Both the position numbers and the translations under genes were made by a program. Shown here one piece after another: positions 17,927-25,950 of a DNA stretch of 64,000 nucleotides. Below the pieces are notes generated by a model, which was not told the origin of the DNA, ran no database searches, and worked only from the letters and a program-made list of their open reading frames with translations. This DNA comes from Clostridia bacterium. Its GTDB lineage: Bacteria; Bacillota; Clostridia; Oscillospirales; CAG-272. Numbering within the stretch: position 1 is the first letter of the stretch; each line of letters opens with the position of its first letter. The stretch spans positions 1 to 64,000 of the forward strand of contig JAFSRI010000003.1 in the NCBI GenBank assembly GCA_017446155.1, given 5' to 3'.

Positions 17927-19150
17927 TTAAATGATCTGGAACAGGTAAAATTTCAAATAATCCGTTTCCGCCACATCAAGCAGCGTGGGGTGATCGGGCG
18001 ACTGACGGCGCGCCTCGATGAGTTTCAGTTGAACACCGGCATCGGCGGCAGCGGAAGCTACGGTTTTCAAAAACAGCTCCTGCGGCATAAAGTGCGAGCA
18101 TGAACACGTCGCCAAATATCCGCCGCGCGGAAGCAGCTTCATCGCGCGGAAGTTGATCTCTTTATATCCTCGTCCGGCTTGCCCCACCGTTTTCCTGCTT
18201 TTCGTAAACGCGGGCGGGTCGAGAATTATAAAATCATAGTCGGCGTGCTCTTCGCACAGCTTCGGCAACAGCTCAAAAACATCGGCGCAGATAAAATCCA
18301 TGTTTTTGTCAAGTCCGTTTCTTGCGGCGTTTGCGCGTGCCATATCCACGGCGATTTGCGAAACGTCAACTGCCGTTACGTGCGCCGCACCGCCTTTTGC
18401 CGCGTTGAGTGCGAACGAACCGGTGTGAGTAAAACAGTCGAGCACTTTTTTGCCTTTGGCTATCTTTGCCACTGCCAGCCTGTTGTATTTTTGATCGAGG
18501 AAAAACCCCGTTTTCTGCCCGTTTTCAACGTCTACCGTATACATTATTCCGTTCTCTGTTATATCGACGCACGCTGATTCATGGGCGGATGTGCTGTCTG
18601 GCGAATACCAACCTTTGTGTTCGTCGAGTCCTTCAAGTTCCCTTATCGCCACGTCGTTGCGCTCAAATATCCCGCGGATATTTACCCCGCGCGCTCTAAG
18701 CTCATCCGTCAGCGCCGAGAAAATCATGTCTTTTCTCATCTCCATTCCATAAGAAAGTACCTGAGTTGAGAGAATATCCTCATACTTATCGACCGTCAGC
18801 CCCGGCAGTCCGTCCGCCTCGCCGAATACAAGACGGCACGACGAAAAATCGTCGCCCATGACGGTAAGCCTATAATCTATGGCATAACCTATTCTGCGCG
18901 CGAAAAACTCATAGCCGAAATCGTCGTTTGCATTCCGCGAAAGAAGTCTTACGCGTATTTTGCTGTGAGTTGACAAAAGCCCCGCGCCGAGCCAGCTCCC
19001 CTTTTGTGAAAAAACGTCTACAACAGAACCGTTTTCACATTCGTCGGCGTATGTTATCTCTGCGTCATACACCCACGGATGCCCTGCCTTGATCGACGCC
19101 TCCGCCTTTTTTGTTACGGTAAATGCCGGATATGGCCTTTGTGTTTTCAT
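17927..19150 (-). CDS. Class I rRNA methyltransferase, RlmI-like
   Basis: A 407-aa protein with an N-terminal PUA domain (GHPWVYDAEI near residues 19-28), a central EEHEE-like region, and a C-terminal Rossmann methyltransferase. The SAM site is DCFTHTGSFALNAA (about 241-254) and the catalytic-loop motif is LDPPAFTKSRK (about 306-316). E. coli RlmI methylates C1962 of 23S rRNA, and the same reaction is likely here. The gene is alone on the minus strand. Confidence 0.9.
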   Translation of the reverse strand: MKTQRPYPAFTVTKKAEASIKAGHPWVYDAEITYADECENGSVVDVFSQKGSWLGAGLLSTHSKIRVRLLSRNANDDFGYEFFARRIGYAIDYRLTVMGDDFSSCRLVFGEADGLPGLTVDKYEDILSTQVLSYGMEMRKDMIFSALTDELRARGVNIRGIFERNDVAIRELEGLDEHKGWYSPDSTSAHESACVDITENGIMYTVDVENGQKTGFFLDQKYNRLAVAKIAKGKKVLDCFTHTGSFALNAAKGGAAHVTAVDVSQIAVDMARANAARNGLDKNMDFICADVFELLPKLCEEHADYDFIILDPPAFTKSRKTVGQAGRGYKEINFRAMKLLPRGGYLATCSCSHFMPQELFLKTVASAAADAGVQLKLIEARRQSPDHPTLLDVAETDYLKFYLFQII

Positions 19151-19567
19151 TTGAGTTTTTTCTCCCGAGAATAGTTTTTCGTAAATAATATATCATTTTT
19201 TCATTCTTTTTTCAATAGATGTGACGTATTTAATAAATTTCGCGTTTTGCTATTGTCTTTCGTAAAATTTTGTGGCATAATAAAACGGGCGGCGAGTATG
19301 ACTTTGGCGCAAACGTCAAAAACTTAAAGGCTGTGCTATCGGCTTTTCTCCGAAATGAAAGCAAAAAACGAAAAGACAACTGCACTTATAAAAATAACCT
19401 CGAACACTCATAAAACGATGTTTCGGCGGCAAAAAGAAGCAATCAGGCGGCAGAAACAGCTGTTTTGCATAAGAGGTGTCAGTTCGTTTTTTGGATTTTT
19501 CGGAAAAACATTGTGAGATGTTGCGTTTCGGCATACCACACTAAAAAAACTGAAAAAGAGGCGTTTT
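19151..19567. other. Intergenic stretch and long leader before the 48-aa gene
   Basis: A candidate plus-strand promoter (19253-19281) would give a leader of about 280 bases. A 53-codon frame at 19355-19516 has no ribosome site and was not called. No clear RNA fold was identified. Confidence 0.4.
19253..19281 (+). promoter_or_regulatory. Candidate promoter of the 48-aa peptide/FAD oxidoreductase pair
   Basis: TTGTCT (19253-19258), 17-base spacer, CATAAT (19276-19281). The distance to the first good start is long (about 285 bases). Confidence 0.45.
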
Positions 19568-19714
19568 ATGAAAAAATTATATCCTTGGATTGCGGTTTTG
19601 GGAAGCATATTCTCGCTTGTGGCGGGTGTGCTTTTCGTTGTAAACAGATATGAAAAATTACTTAGCGACATAGTAGTGCTTGACGACAGCGATTTTGAAG
19701 ATATTGATTTCTGA
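19568..19714 (+). CDS. 48-aa single-pass membrane peptide
   Basis: A short gene with an AAAGAGG site 6 bases before its ATG. The product has a Lys-Lys start, one hydrophobic helix (about residues 6-25, WIAVLGSIFSLVAGVLFVV) and an acidic tail (DDSDFEDIDF). I do not recognise a named family. It ends 21 bases before the FAD-dependent oxidoreductase gene and is probably co-transcribed with it. Confidence 0.6.
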   Translation: MKKLYPWIAVLGSIFSLVAGVLFVVNRYEKLLSDIVVLDDSDFEDIDF

Positions 19715-19735
19715 CGTTGGGGGAATAGAATAAAA

Positions 19736-21115
19736 ATGGAAAAATATGACGTATGTATAATAGGCGCAGGCATAGGCGGGCTTATGGCGGCATACCGTAT
19801 AAAACAAAGAAAGCCGCATGCAAGCGTTATTATTTGCGAAAAGGGAATGACACTTGAAAACCGCAAGTGCCCCGCGTCTGCCACTCAGGGTTGCGCGCAT
19901 TGCAAGATATGCGCCGTGACGAACGGCTACGGCGGAGCAGGCGCGAGAAGCGACGGAAAACTGAATATCGGCACGGCTTACGGCGGCATTCTCGGAAACG
20001 AAATAGGCGAAAACGAGGCGATGAAATATATCCGCCAGGTTGACGACGCCCTCTGCGGATTTGCGGATTTCATCGACGGAAAACGCGATTACCCTGAAAT
20101 GTACCGTTCAAACGAGGATCTTAAACTCAAATGCTTGCAGAACAATCTGCGTCTGCTCGATATGGACGTGCGCCATCTCGGCACCGACAGAAACCTGAAC
20201 ATTCTCAAAAATCTTGTTCGCGGTCTTGACGAGATGGGCGTCGATATGCGCTCGGGATGCGAGGTAGAAAAGATAGAAAAAGACGGCGAAAAATGGATAG
20301 TTTCCTCCGACGGACTTGAAATTGAATCGGGAAAAATCGTTATTGCCGTGGGACGCGGCGGCGCGGGATTTGTGTCGCGCTTCTGCCGGGAGTTTAACGT
20401 AAAGATGAAATCGAACGCCGTTGACATAGGCGTGAGAGTAGAGATGAAAGACATGATATGGCGCGAGTTTTCAAGCCGAATCTATGAGCCGAAGATCCTT
20501 TGCCGCACAAAGACGTTTGAAGACAAAACGAGAATGTTCTGCTTCAATCAAGGCGGTATCGTCAGCGCCGAAAACAACAACGGCGTCATCACAGCCAACG
20601 GCCACAGCTATGCAGATAAAGACAAAAAAACGGAAAACTGCAACTTTGCTATCCTTTCAAGCATCAACTTCACCGAGCCGTTCAACAAGCCGACGGAATA
20701 TGTCGAATCTATCTCCCGTCTTGCAAACAGCATCGGCAACGGCAACGTTCTCGTTCAGCGCTTCGGAGATCTCGTTCGAGGCCGCAGAACGAACGATCAC
20801 CGCTTAGGACAGAACACCGTTATACCGACGCTGAAAGCTACCCCGGGCGATATATCGCTTGTGCTTCCGCACAGAATACTTACAAACATTATCGATACAA
20901 TCTACGCGCTCGATAAAGTCGCCCCCGGCACCGCCAACGACGATACGCTGCTATACGGCTGCGAGGCGAAATATTATTCGATTCGTCCCGAACACACAAG
21001 CGCGTTCGAGGTTCTCGACGGAGCATATATTATTGGCGATTGCAGCGGCATCACCCGCGGACTTTCCCAAGCTGGCGCGATGGGGCTCATCGTTGCGGAC
21101 GATATAACGAAATAA
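19736..21115 (+). CDS. FAD-dependent oxidoreductase (COG2509-like dehydrogenase)
   Basis: A 459-aa flavoprotein. The dinucleotide-binding motif IIGAGIGGLMAAYRI is at residues 8-22. A cysteine-rich insert (about 42-60, with CPASATQGCAHCKIC) and the GGAGARSDGKLNIG block follow; the C-terminal FAD-contact motif is YIIGDCSGITRGLSQAGAMG near 430-449. Such uncharacterised dehydrogenases are frequent in anaerobes; the electron acceptor and substrate are unknown. GGGGGAA precedes the start and a strong terminator follows. Confidence 0.88.
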   Translation: MEKYDVCIIGAGIGGLMAAYRIKQRKPHASVIICEKGMTLENRKCPASATQGCAHCKICAVTNGYGGAGARSDGKLNIGTAYGGILGNEIGENEAMKYIRQVDDALCGFADFIDGKRDYPEMYRSNEDLKLKCLQNNLRLLDMDVRHLGTDRNLNILKNLVRGLDEMGVDMRSGCEVEKIEKDGEKWIVSSDGLEIESGKIVIAVGRGGAGFVSRFCREFNVKMKSNAVDIGVRVEMKDMIWREFSSRIYEPKILCRTKTFEDKTRMFCFNQGGIVSAENNNGVITANGHSYADKDKKTENCNFAILSSINFTEPFNKPTEYVESISRLANSIGNGNVLVQRFGDLVRGRRTNDHRLGQNTVIPTLKATPGDISLVLPHRILTNIIDTIYALDKVAPGTANDDTLLYGCEAKYYSIRPEHTSAFEVLDGAYIIGDCSGITRGLSQAGAMGLIVADDITK

Positions 21116-21130
21116 AAATTTTACTTTTGA

Positions 21131-21158
21131 CCGCCGCGCATTTGCGCGGCGGCTTTTT
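21131..21158 (+). terminator. Terminator of the FAD oxidoreductase gene
   Basis: CCGCCGCGCA (21131-21140) pairs with TGCGCGGCGG (21143-21152), followed by six T. Confidence 0.92.
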
Positions 21159-21328
21159 TGCTGTAAAAGGCAAGCGGTGCCTCAATACTGACTTTTGTAC
21201 GGGAAAACAGAAAGATACAACGTTTTAATAAGATAAGTCTTGCATACAGGGGTTTTTGCTCGATGATCGCACGCGTTTTGCACGTTTTTATCTTCTTAAA
21301 AAAAGCCCCGCCTTTTTAATTTAATCTC

Positions 21329-21357
21329 TTGACAAAAACGAACCGCCATGATATAAT
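21329..21357 (+). promoter_or_regulatory. Consensus promoter of the PLMP-like gene
   Basis: Perfect TTGACA (21329-21334) and TATAAT (21352-21357) with a 17-base spacer, among the best promoters in the window. Transcription would start near 21364 and give a leader of about 130 bases. Confidence 0.9.
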
Positions 21358-21363
21358 GTTTTC

Positions 21364-21499
21364 AACCGAGGGGACGGCACCCATTATAAAAAACGGACGG
21401 TGAGAAAAAGCCACGCGGGGCAGGCACCCATTACAAAAAACAGCATATCGGGGCTTTGTTTTTATTTTATACCAAAGACGAAAGGGGGAGAAACCCATA
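21364..21499 (+). promoter_or_regulatory. Leader RNA with three related GGGG...ACCCAT...AAAAAAC motifs
   Basis: Two leader motifs, 21370-21395 and 21417-21442, share GGGG, GGCACCCATTAYAAAAAAC and flanking purines. The initiation site at 21485-21506 is a third, looser version: GGGG, then ACCCATA and A-rich sequence ending AAAAAAC. Each can form a small GGG/CCC hairpin; in the third, this would cover the Shine-Dalgarno. The leader could be the protein's own binding site, in the way upstream omega-RNA partners IscB. That link is inference. Confidence 0.5.
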
Positions 21500-22126
21500 G
21501 AAAAAAACGTAAAAATCGTCGATGAAAACGGCAATACATTAGGCGCGACCTACCCGAAACGGGCAAAAGGTCTTGTTAAAAACGGCAGGGCACGCTTTGT
21601 GGATGAAACCACCATTTGCCTTGCGTGTCCGCCGAATAAATCAAATTCGGAGGATAACATAATGGATAACAATATAAACATCGACAAAATCACAGGCGAG
21701 GTTACGGAAGCTACCGCTAACGAGTCAAAATACAACCTTGAATACGCGCTCGAACAGATAGAGCGCATTGCAAACGGCATAGAGCATGTTGAAAAGGCGC
21801 TTGATGCCCTTAAAGCAGCCGCCGAAAAAAGCGAGCCGACGTTAGAACAGGGCGGATCGAACGACAAGGTCGCGGAAGCGATCGCCGACACGGTAAAAGC
21901 GCGCGAAGCGACCAATCAAAAGCTAATCGAGTTCTACTCGAAGATGGTAGATGATCTTAAACCAGCAAAGTCCACGACAAGCGAGACGCTTACAAAGACG
22001 CAATTTGTGATAAGCGACCTCATTGACGCGATAAACGAATCAACTTGGAACGATGACGAATACAAAGCTGACGCGATAAAAGGAGTCGCTGATCTTGTGG
22101 CGGAGATGTTTAAGGACAAAATCTAA
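21497..22126 (+). CDS. PLMP/RRXRR-like domain protein with helical tail, apparent AUA start
   Basis: If started at ATA (21497-21499), the product is 209 aa. AAGGGGGAG lies 6 bases before it, and no ATG, GTG or TTG occurs in frame between the upstream TGA (21401) and this point. Residues 5-42 (IVDENGNTLG ... YPKRAKGLVKNGRARFV ... TICL) closely resemble the PLMP/RRXRR domain at the N-terminus of IscB: Asp-x-x-Gly, Pro-x-Arg-Ala, Leu-x-Lys-x-Gly-x-Ala. No HNH or RuvC domain follows. Instead there is a mostly helical, Glu/Lys/Ala-rich tail. A second good site (CGGAGG) precedes an in-frame ATG at 21662, which would give a 154-aa tail-only form. The function is unknown; RNA binding is inferred from the IscB domain. 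Confidence 0.68.
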   Translation: MEKNVKIVDENGNTLGATYPKRAKGLVKNGRARFVDETTICLACPPNKSNSEDNIMDNNINIDKITGEVTEATANESKYNLEYALEQIERIANGIEHVEKALDALKAAAEKSEPTLEQGGSNDKVAEAIADTVKAREATNQKLIEFYSKMVDDLKPAKSTTSETLTKTQFVISDLIDAINESTWNDDEYKADAIKGVADLVAEMFKDKI

Positions 22127-22132
22127 AATTGA

Positions 22133-22158
22133 AAAAAGCCCGCAAATGCGGGCTTTTT
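22133..22158 (+). terminator. Terminator of the PLMP-like gene
   Basis: AAAAAGCCCGCA pairs with TGCGGGCTTTTT immediately after the stop codon. Confidence 0.9.
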
Positions 22159-22205
22159 GTTATGCAAAAACCTAATTTTATACGCAAGTATAAAATGTGT
22201 AAAAA

Positions 22206-24407
22206 TCAGCCGTTGCCGAATCTTTTTGCCATTTCATCAACTCTGAGATGATCAAGCGCGAACGCCTTGCGAAGAAGAGACGCGGGCACGCACGGATCAT
22301 ACTTTTCAAACGTCGGCGCTTCTCCCGCGCCGATGAGAGAATCGAGGTCGATGGGGGAGGTGGCAAGGGTGCTTATGTCGTGCAAAAGCTCGTCGCAGGT
22401 ACGGTCGCTTTTAAACGTTATATAGTAACAGCCGTTGTGCTCGACCGTGCGTATGCCGAGCTGCCCCGCATTCTTTTTCAGCAGACGGACGAGCGTCGCG
22501 TGAGAGCGTGTGCCGAGCCATGCGAACAGGCACTTGGTCGTGCCGCCGAGAGAAACGAGCATATGGCGGTCGACGCCCGTGTTGCGCGCGACGTTGCGCG
22601 CGGCGTCAAGACGAAGGCGCGCGTTAGGCTTGAGATACGGATAGACCGTGTCCTCTTGCAAAACTTTAAGCATTCTTTCAAGAATTTTCGTGTGTACTTC
22701 GCCATAGTCGCCGGGCCATTCGATCTCCATTTTCCCGGGGACGGATTTGACGTATATCAGCTTGCGCGCAAGGTCAAGCTCCTCGACTTCCCACACTCTT
22801 CCGGCGAGGGCAAACCTGTCTCCGACGGGAACAGGCGACGATATTGTGCCGATCTCTTCGCTTTCGCACTTCACCGAATAATCTTCGCTGTCCTTGAATA
22901 CAGCATAGAACTTAAAACTGTTTGTCAGCCGCTCGCCTTTAAGTCCTACAAGCAAGCCGCCGTCCTCGGACATTTGCAAAAAATCTTTCTTTGCCATGTC
23001 CACTATAAGCTCGCGGTAGTCCTCGCGCTCGACTTGAGAAAACGGCGAGAGCGTAAGCACTCGCTGAGCGAGCGTCTTTGGCGTAAGTTCGCCTGACGAC
23101 GACAATATAGAGAGCGTTTGCTGGAAAAGTAAGCTCAGCGGCAGGCGCTTTGGGTATTGAGGCTCGATGAATTTTTCTTCTATATACAACTGTATAACAG
23201 CTATTCCACGGAGCAGATCCCATGGTATGAGTTGCGGCAACGGCGTGTCGGGCAGGGGATTTTCCTCTCTGAATACCATGAACATTTCAGGCGGCGCTCC
23301 GCGACGGCCGCTCCTTCCGAGTCGTTGGAGAAAGCTCGATACTTTGCTCGGCGAGCCGACTTGAATAACGCGTTCAAGCCGCCCGATGTCGATGCCAAGT
23401 TCCATCGTTACCGTAGCGCACGCGACGCACGGCTCGTCGCTTTTCAGTTTTTCCTCCGCCTCCTCGCGGATTGACGCCGAGAGGTTTCCGTGGTGGATAA
23501 AATAAATATCGTCGTCGCCGCGAAGCTCGCTTATCTGGTGCATCGTGGCGCAGACAAACTCGGTTTCCTCGCGCGAATTTGAGAAAATAAGTGATTTTTT
23601 CGGGCGCGAAACGTCATAGATGTATTCATAGCCCGCGTCGAGCATAACTTTTTTTTCGGGCGATTCAAGCTGATTTTCGCCGTGCGAGGTGGTTTGATCC
23701 TGAATATAGAAATGTTCGAGCGCGAGGCTGATTTTGTTTTTTCCGTCGGCAAAAACGGGCGCTTGGGTGTTTCTGCCGGAGTTGCCGCCGAGCCATCTGC
23801 AAGCTGAGGACATATCGCCTATCGTTGCGGAAAGACCGATTCGGCGCGGGGAAAATCCGAGAAAAGCCGAAAGACGGTCGAGCTGGCAGATGACTTGGTT
23901 GCCGCGGTCGGCGCTCATAAGGGTGTGTATTTCATCGACGATGACAAATTTTAGCCCGCCGAAAATTCTGAACAGGTCGCTTTTGCGGTTCATCAGCATA
24001 CTTTCAAGCGACTCGGGCGTGATTTGAAGCACGCCGCGCGGCTCTTCGATAAACTTCCGTTTGTGACTTTGCGAAACGTCGCCGTGCCAGTGAGTGACCG
24101 GTATTCCGGAATCTGCCAAAAGCCCTTCGATGCGATAGAACTGGTCGTTTATCAGGCTTTTCAACGGCGCGATATACAGCACGTCAACGGAGTTTGAGAC
24201 CTGCCCTTCGAGCATCGTGATGATAGGGAAGAACACCGCCTCCGTTTTGCCCGACGCCGTGTCGGAGGAAAGAATGAGGTTGTTGTCGGTGTCGAAAAGC
24301 ACGCGCGCCGCCTCGGTTTGCACCGGGCGAAGCTGCTGCCAGCCGTTTGCATAAATGAAGTTTTGAACGAGCGGGCAAAATCGCTCGAAAATGCTGTTGT
24401 CAGCCAT
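22206..24407 (-). CDS. Lhr-like DEAD/H-box ATP-dependent helicase
   Basis: A 733-aa superfamily 2 helicase. Walker A is SDTASGKT at residues 48-55 and the DEAH-type box is DEIH at 158-161; motif III SATIG (about 199-203) and motif VI QRLGRSGRRG (about 358-367) are intact. The region beyond the helicase core (about 400-733) has the winged-helix and beta-rich layout of Lhr-core proteins. It is shorter than full-length Lhr (about 1500 aa). Lhr helicases act in DNA repair. It lies 70 bases downstream of the VanY gene, past a hairpin. Confidence 0.88.
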   Translation of the reverse strand: MADNSIFERFCPLVQNFIYANGWQQLRPVQTEAARVLFDTDNNLILSSDTASGKTEAVFFPIITMLEGQVSNSVDVLYIAPLKSLINDQFYRIEGLLADSGIPVTHWHGDVSQSHKRKFIEEPRGVLQITPESLESMLMNRKSDLFRIFGGLKFVIVDEIHTLMSADRGNQVICQLDRLSAFLGFSPRRIGLSATIGDMSSACRWLGGNSGRNTQAPVFADGKNKISLALEHFYIQDQTTSHGENQLESPEKKVMLDAGYEYIYDVSRPKKSLIFSNSREETEFVCATMHQISELRGDDDIYFIHHGNLSASIREEAEEKLKSDEPCVACATVTMELGIDIGRLERVIQVGSPSKVSSFLQRLGRSGRRGAPPEMFMVFREENPLPDTPLPQLIPWDLLRGIAVIQLYIEEKFIEPQYPKRLPLSLLFQQTLSILSSSGELTPKTLAQRVLTLSPFSQVEREDYRELIVDMAKKDFLQMSEDGGLLVGLKGERLTNSFKFYAVFKDSEDYSVKCESEEIGTISSPVPVGDRFALAGRVWEVEELDLARKLIYVKSVPGKMEIEWPGDYGEVHTKILERMLKVLQEDTVYPYLKPNARLRLDAARNVARNTGVDRHMLVSLGGTTKCLFAWLGTRSHATLVRLLKKNAGQLGIRTVEHNGCYYITFKSDRTCDELLHDISTLATSPIDLDSLIGAGEAPTFEKYDPCVPASLLRKAFALDHLRVDEMAKRFGNG

Positions 24408-24427
24408 ATTTTGCTCCTTTTACAAGT

Positions 24428-24452
24428 GATCCCAACCTCGCGGGTTGGGATC
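24428..24452. terminator. Hairpin between the VanY-type and helicase genes
   Basis: GATCCCAACC pairs with GGTTGGGATC around TCGCG. The T-rich side is on the plus strand, so termination of the minus-strand VanY gene is possible but not certain. Confidence 0.45.
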
Positions 24453-24477
24453 GTTTTCAAAGTGTATTGTCAATAAA

Positions 24478-25776
24478 TTATTTTGCAACGGTAAGAATGA
24501 AACCGTCGTAGTTGTTGCCGGAGATCGTGTACATACCCGATGCGACGGAGGACTCAGCCGCAAACGAATCGGCAAGTTTTTTGTTGTCCTTTGGAACGGT
24601 GATGTATGTAATATCGGCGCGGTCGGCGGGAACGTAGTAAACGAGAAAATCGCCTATTTCGGTCGATATTTCAAGGGGTGTAGATTCTGCCGACGAGTGA
24701 TTTGTTTTGAGCAAATCAAGGTATTCTTCAAGGCAAAGGTCGTTTTCCGTCATGTACTTTGCGTGAGGTATATCAACGAAACGATAATGCCATTCTTCAC
24801 CGCTGATGCCGGTGATGTCGAATTTACTGTCGGAATATCTTTGAACAAAGCCGAATTTCCATGCGTTGTCGCATATCCATGCATATTCGCTTGCGCGGAA
24901 GTCAATCGTTTTTGTGTCGGCAGTGTATATCTGCATATCGACAACAAGCCCGGTGTGATGCTCGCTTTTGCCGGGCGCCGCTACGAATACCTCGCCTGTC
25001 GGCGAGGGCTTTTCAGCCGCTTCGTCATAAAGGTTTTGCTGATATTCTTTCGAGCGGTATCCGCTTGAAACGAGTATTCTGTCGGTGACTGTTTTTCCGA
25101 ATTTGTCGGTGTATGAGCCGAGCGTTTCCTGGTTTTTGGCAATCATCTCCTCGCACAAGGCGGAGAGCGTTGGAATGATACTGCGGTTGAGCTGAATGCC
25201 CTTATATTGAGTGTCAACATATCCGCCGAGAACGAAATTGCCGCCGGTTTTTCCGTAGAGCGCGGTAAGGCGCGATTGCATCTTCGACGGGAACGTGTAT
25301 TCGTAATCTTTGTTTACGAGTATCAGGTTTCCTTCGTGCAATGAGTTCGAGTCGATGGCAAGGGAGATATATCCCGCGTTCCATTTTATCTCCGGCGCCT
25401 GAGTTGTCGTGGCTTCGGTGGTGGATGTTGAAGTCGATTCGTCCGAGGCTTTCTTCCTGTTGCTTATTCCCTTGACAACGAGGAATATGACAAGGAAAAC
25501 AATGAGTATTATAATGAACAGCTCGGCGAGCGCTATCATGCCTTCTCTTGTCGGCTTAAAGCGGCGGCCGCCTCTTTTGCGTGATGTTGTTCCCGTCCGC
25601 TGCATTTGAGAGGTGTTCATGTTCGTGTTTCTCATTTGCGTTGTGGTGGTCGTCGTCGTGCGGGGACGGTACGTTTGCGACGTTCCCGTTTGAGTCGTTC
25701 TCATGCTTTGTGTGCCGCGCATCGCCTCTTCGTAATTATATCTTCTGTCGTTATTTTCATCTCTTCTGTCGTTCAT
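24478..25776 (-). CDS. Membrane-anchored VanY-type D-Ala-D-Ala carboxypeptidase
   Basis: A 432-aa protein. A cytoplasmic, Thr/Arg/Gln-rich N-terminus (about 1-75) precedes one membrane helix (ALAELFIIILIVFLVIFLVV, about 83-102). A Ser/Thr linker follows, and the M15B peptidase domain is outside the cell. The zinc site is complete: SGYRSKEYQ, then SEHHTGLVVDM (His and Asp), then EEWHYR. The type II topology differs from the secreted paralogue at 7781-8431. It probably trims D-Ala from peptidoglycan stems. It is transcribed divergently from the heparinase-like gene. Confidence 0.9.
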   Translation of the reverse strand: MNDRRDENNDRRYNYEEAMRGTQSMRTTQTGTSQTYRPRTTTTTTTQMRNTNMNTSQMQRTGTTSRKRGGRRFKPTREGMIALAELFIIILIVFLVIFLVVKGISNRKKASDESTSTSTTEATTTQAPEIKWNAGYISLAIDSNSLHEGNLILVNKDYEYTFPSKMQSRLTALYGKTGGNFVLGGYVDTQYKGIQLNRSIIPTLSALCEEMIAKNQETLGSYTDKFGKTVTDRILVSSGYRSKEYQQNLYDEAAEKPSPTGEVFVAAPGKSEHHTGLVVDMQIYTADTKTIDFRASEYAWICDNAWKFGFVQRYSDSKFDITGISGEEWHYRFVDIPHAKYMTENDLCLEEYLDLLKTNHSSAESTPLEISTEIGDFLVYYVPADRADITYITVPKDNKKLADSFAAESSVASGMYTISGNNYDGFILTVAK

Positions 25777-25817
25777 CGGGCAGCCCCCTTTGTCGTAATA
25801 TGGGTTATTATGAAATA

Positions 25818-25846
25818 ATTATATCATATACTCAAAAATAAAACAA
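25818..25846 (-). promoter_or_regulatory. Promoter of the membrane-anchored VanY gene
   Basis: Minus strand TTGTTT (25841-25846), 17-base spacer, TATAAT (25818-25823). Confidence 0.6.
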
Positions 25847-25890
25847 TATATTTTGAAAAGAAAATATATATGGAAAGTTTTACTTTTTTG

Positions 25891-25919
25891 TTGAAAAAAG
25901 CGATTGAGCAGGGTATAAT
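25891..25919 (+). promoter_or_regulatory. Promoter of the heparinase II/III-like gene
   Basis: TTGAAA (25891-25896), 17-base spacer, TATAAT (25914-25919); 31 bases before the ATG. Confidence 0.78.
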
Positions 25920-25950
25920 TGTTTTATAAAGTACTTTGACGAGGTTTTAT

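Noticed and set aside
19355-19516. 53-codon frame upstream of the 48-aa peptide
   Set aside because: No Shine-Dalgarno and no recognisable features; probably leader sequence.
21370-21442. Guanidine-II (mini-ykkC) riboswitch, because one motif contains ACGG between G and C runs
   Set aside because: The loops are longer and differ between copies, and the gene is not a known guanidine exporter or carboxylase.
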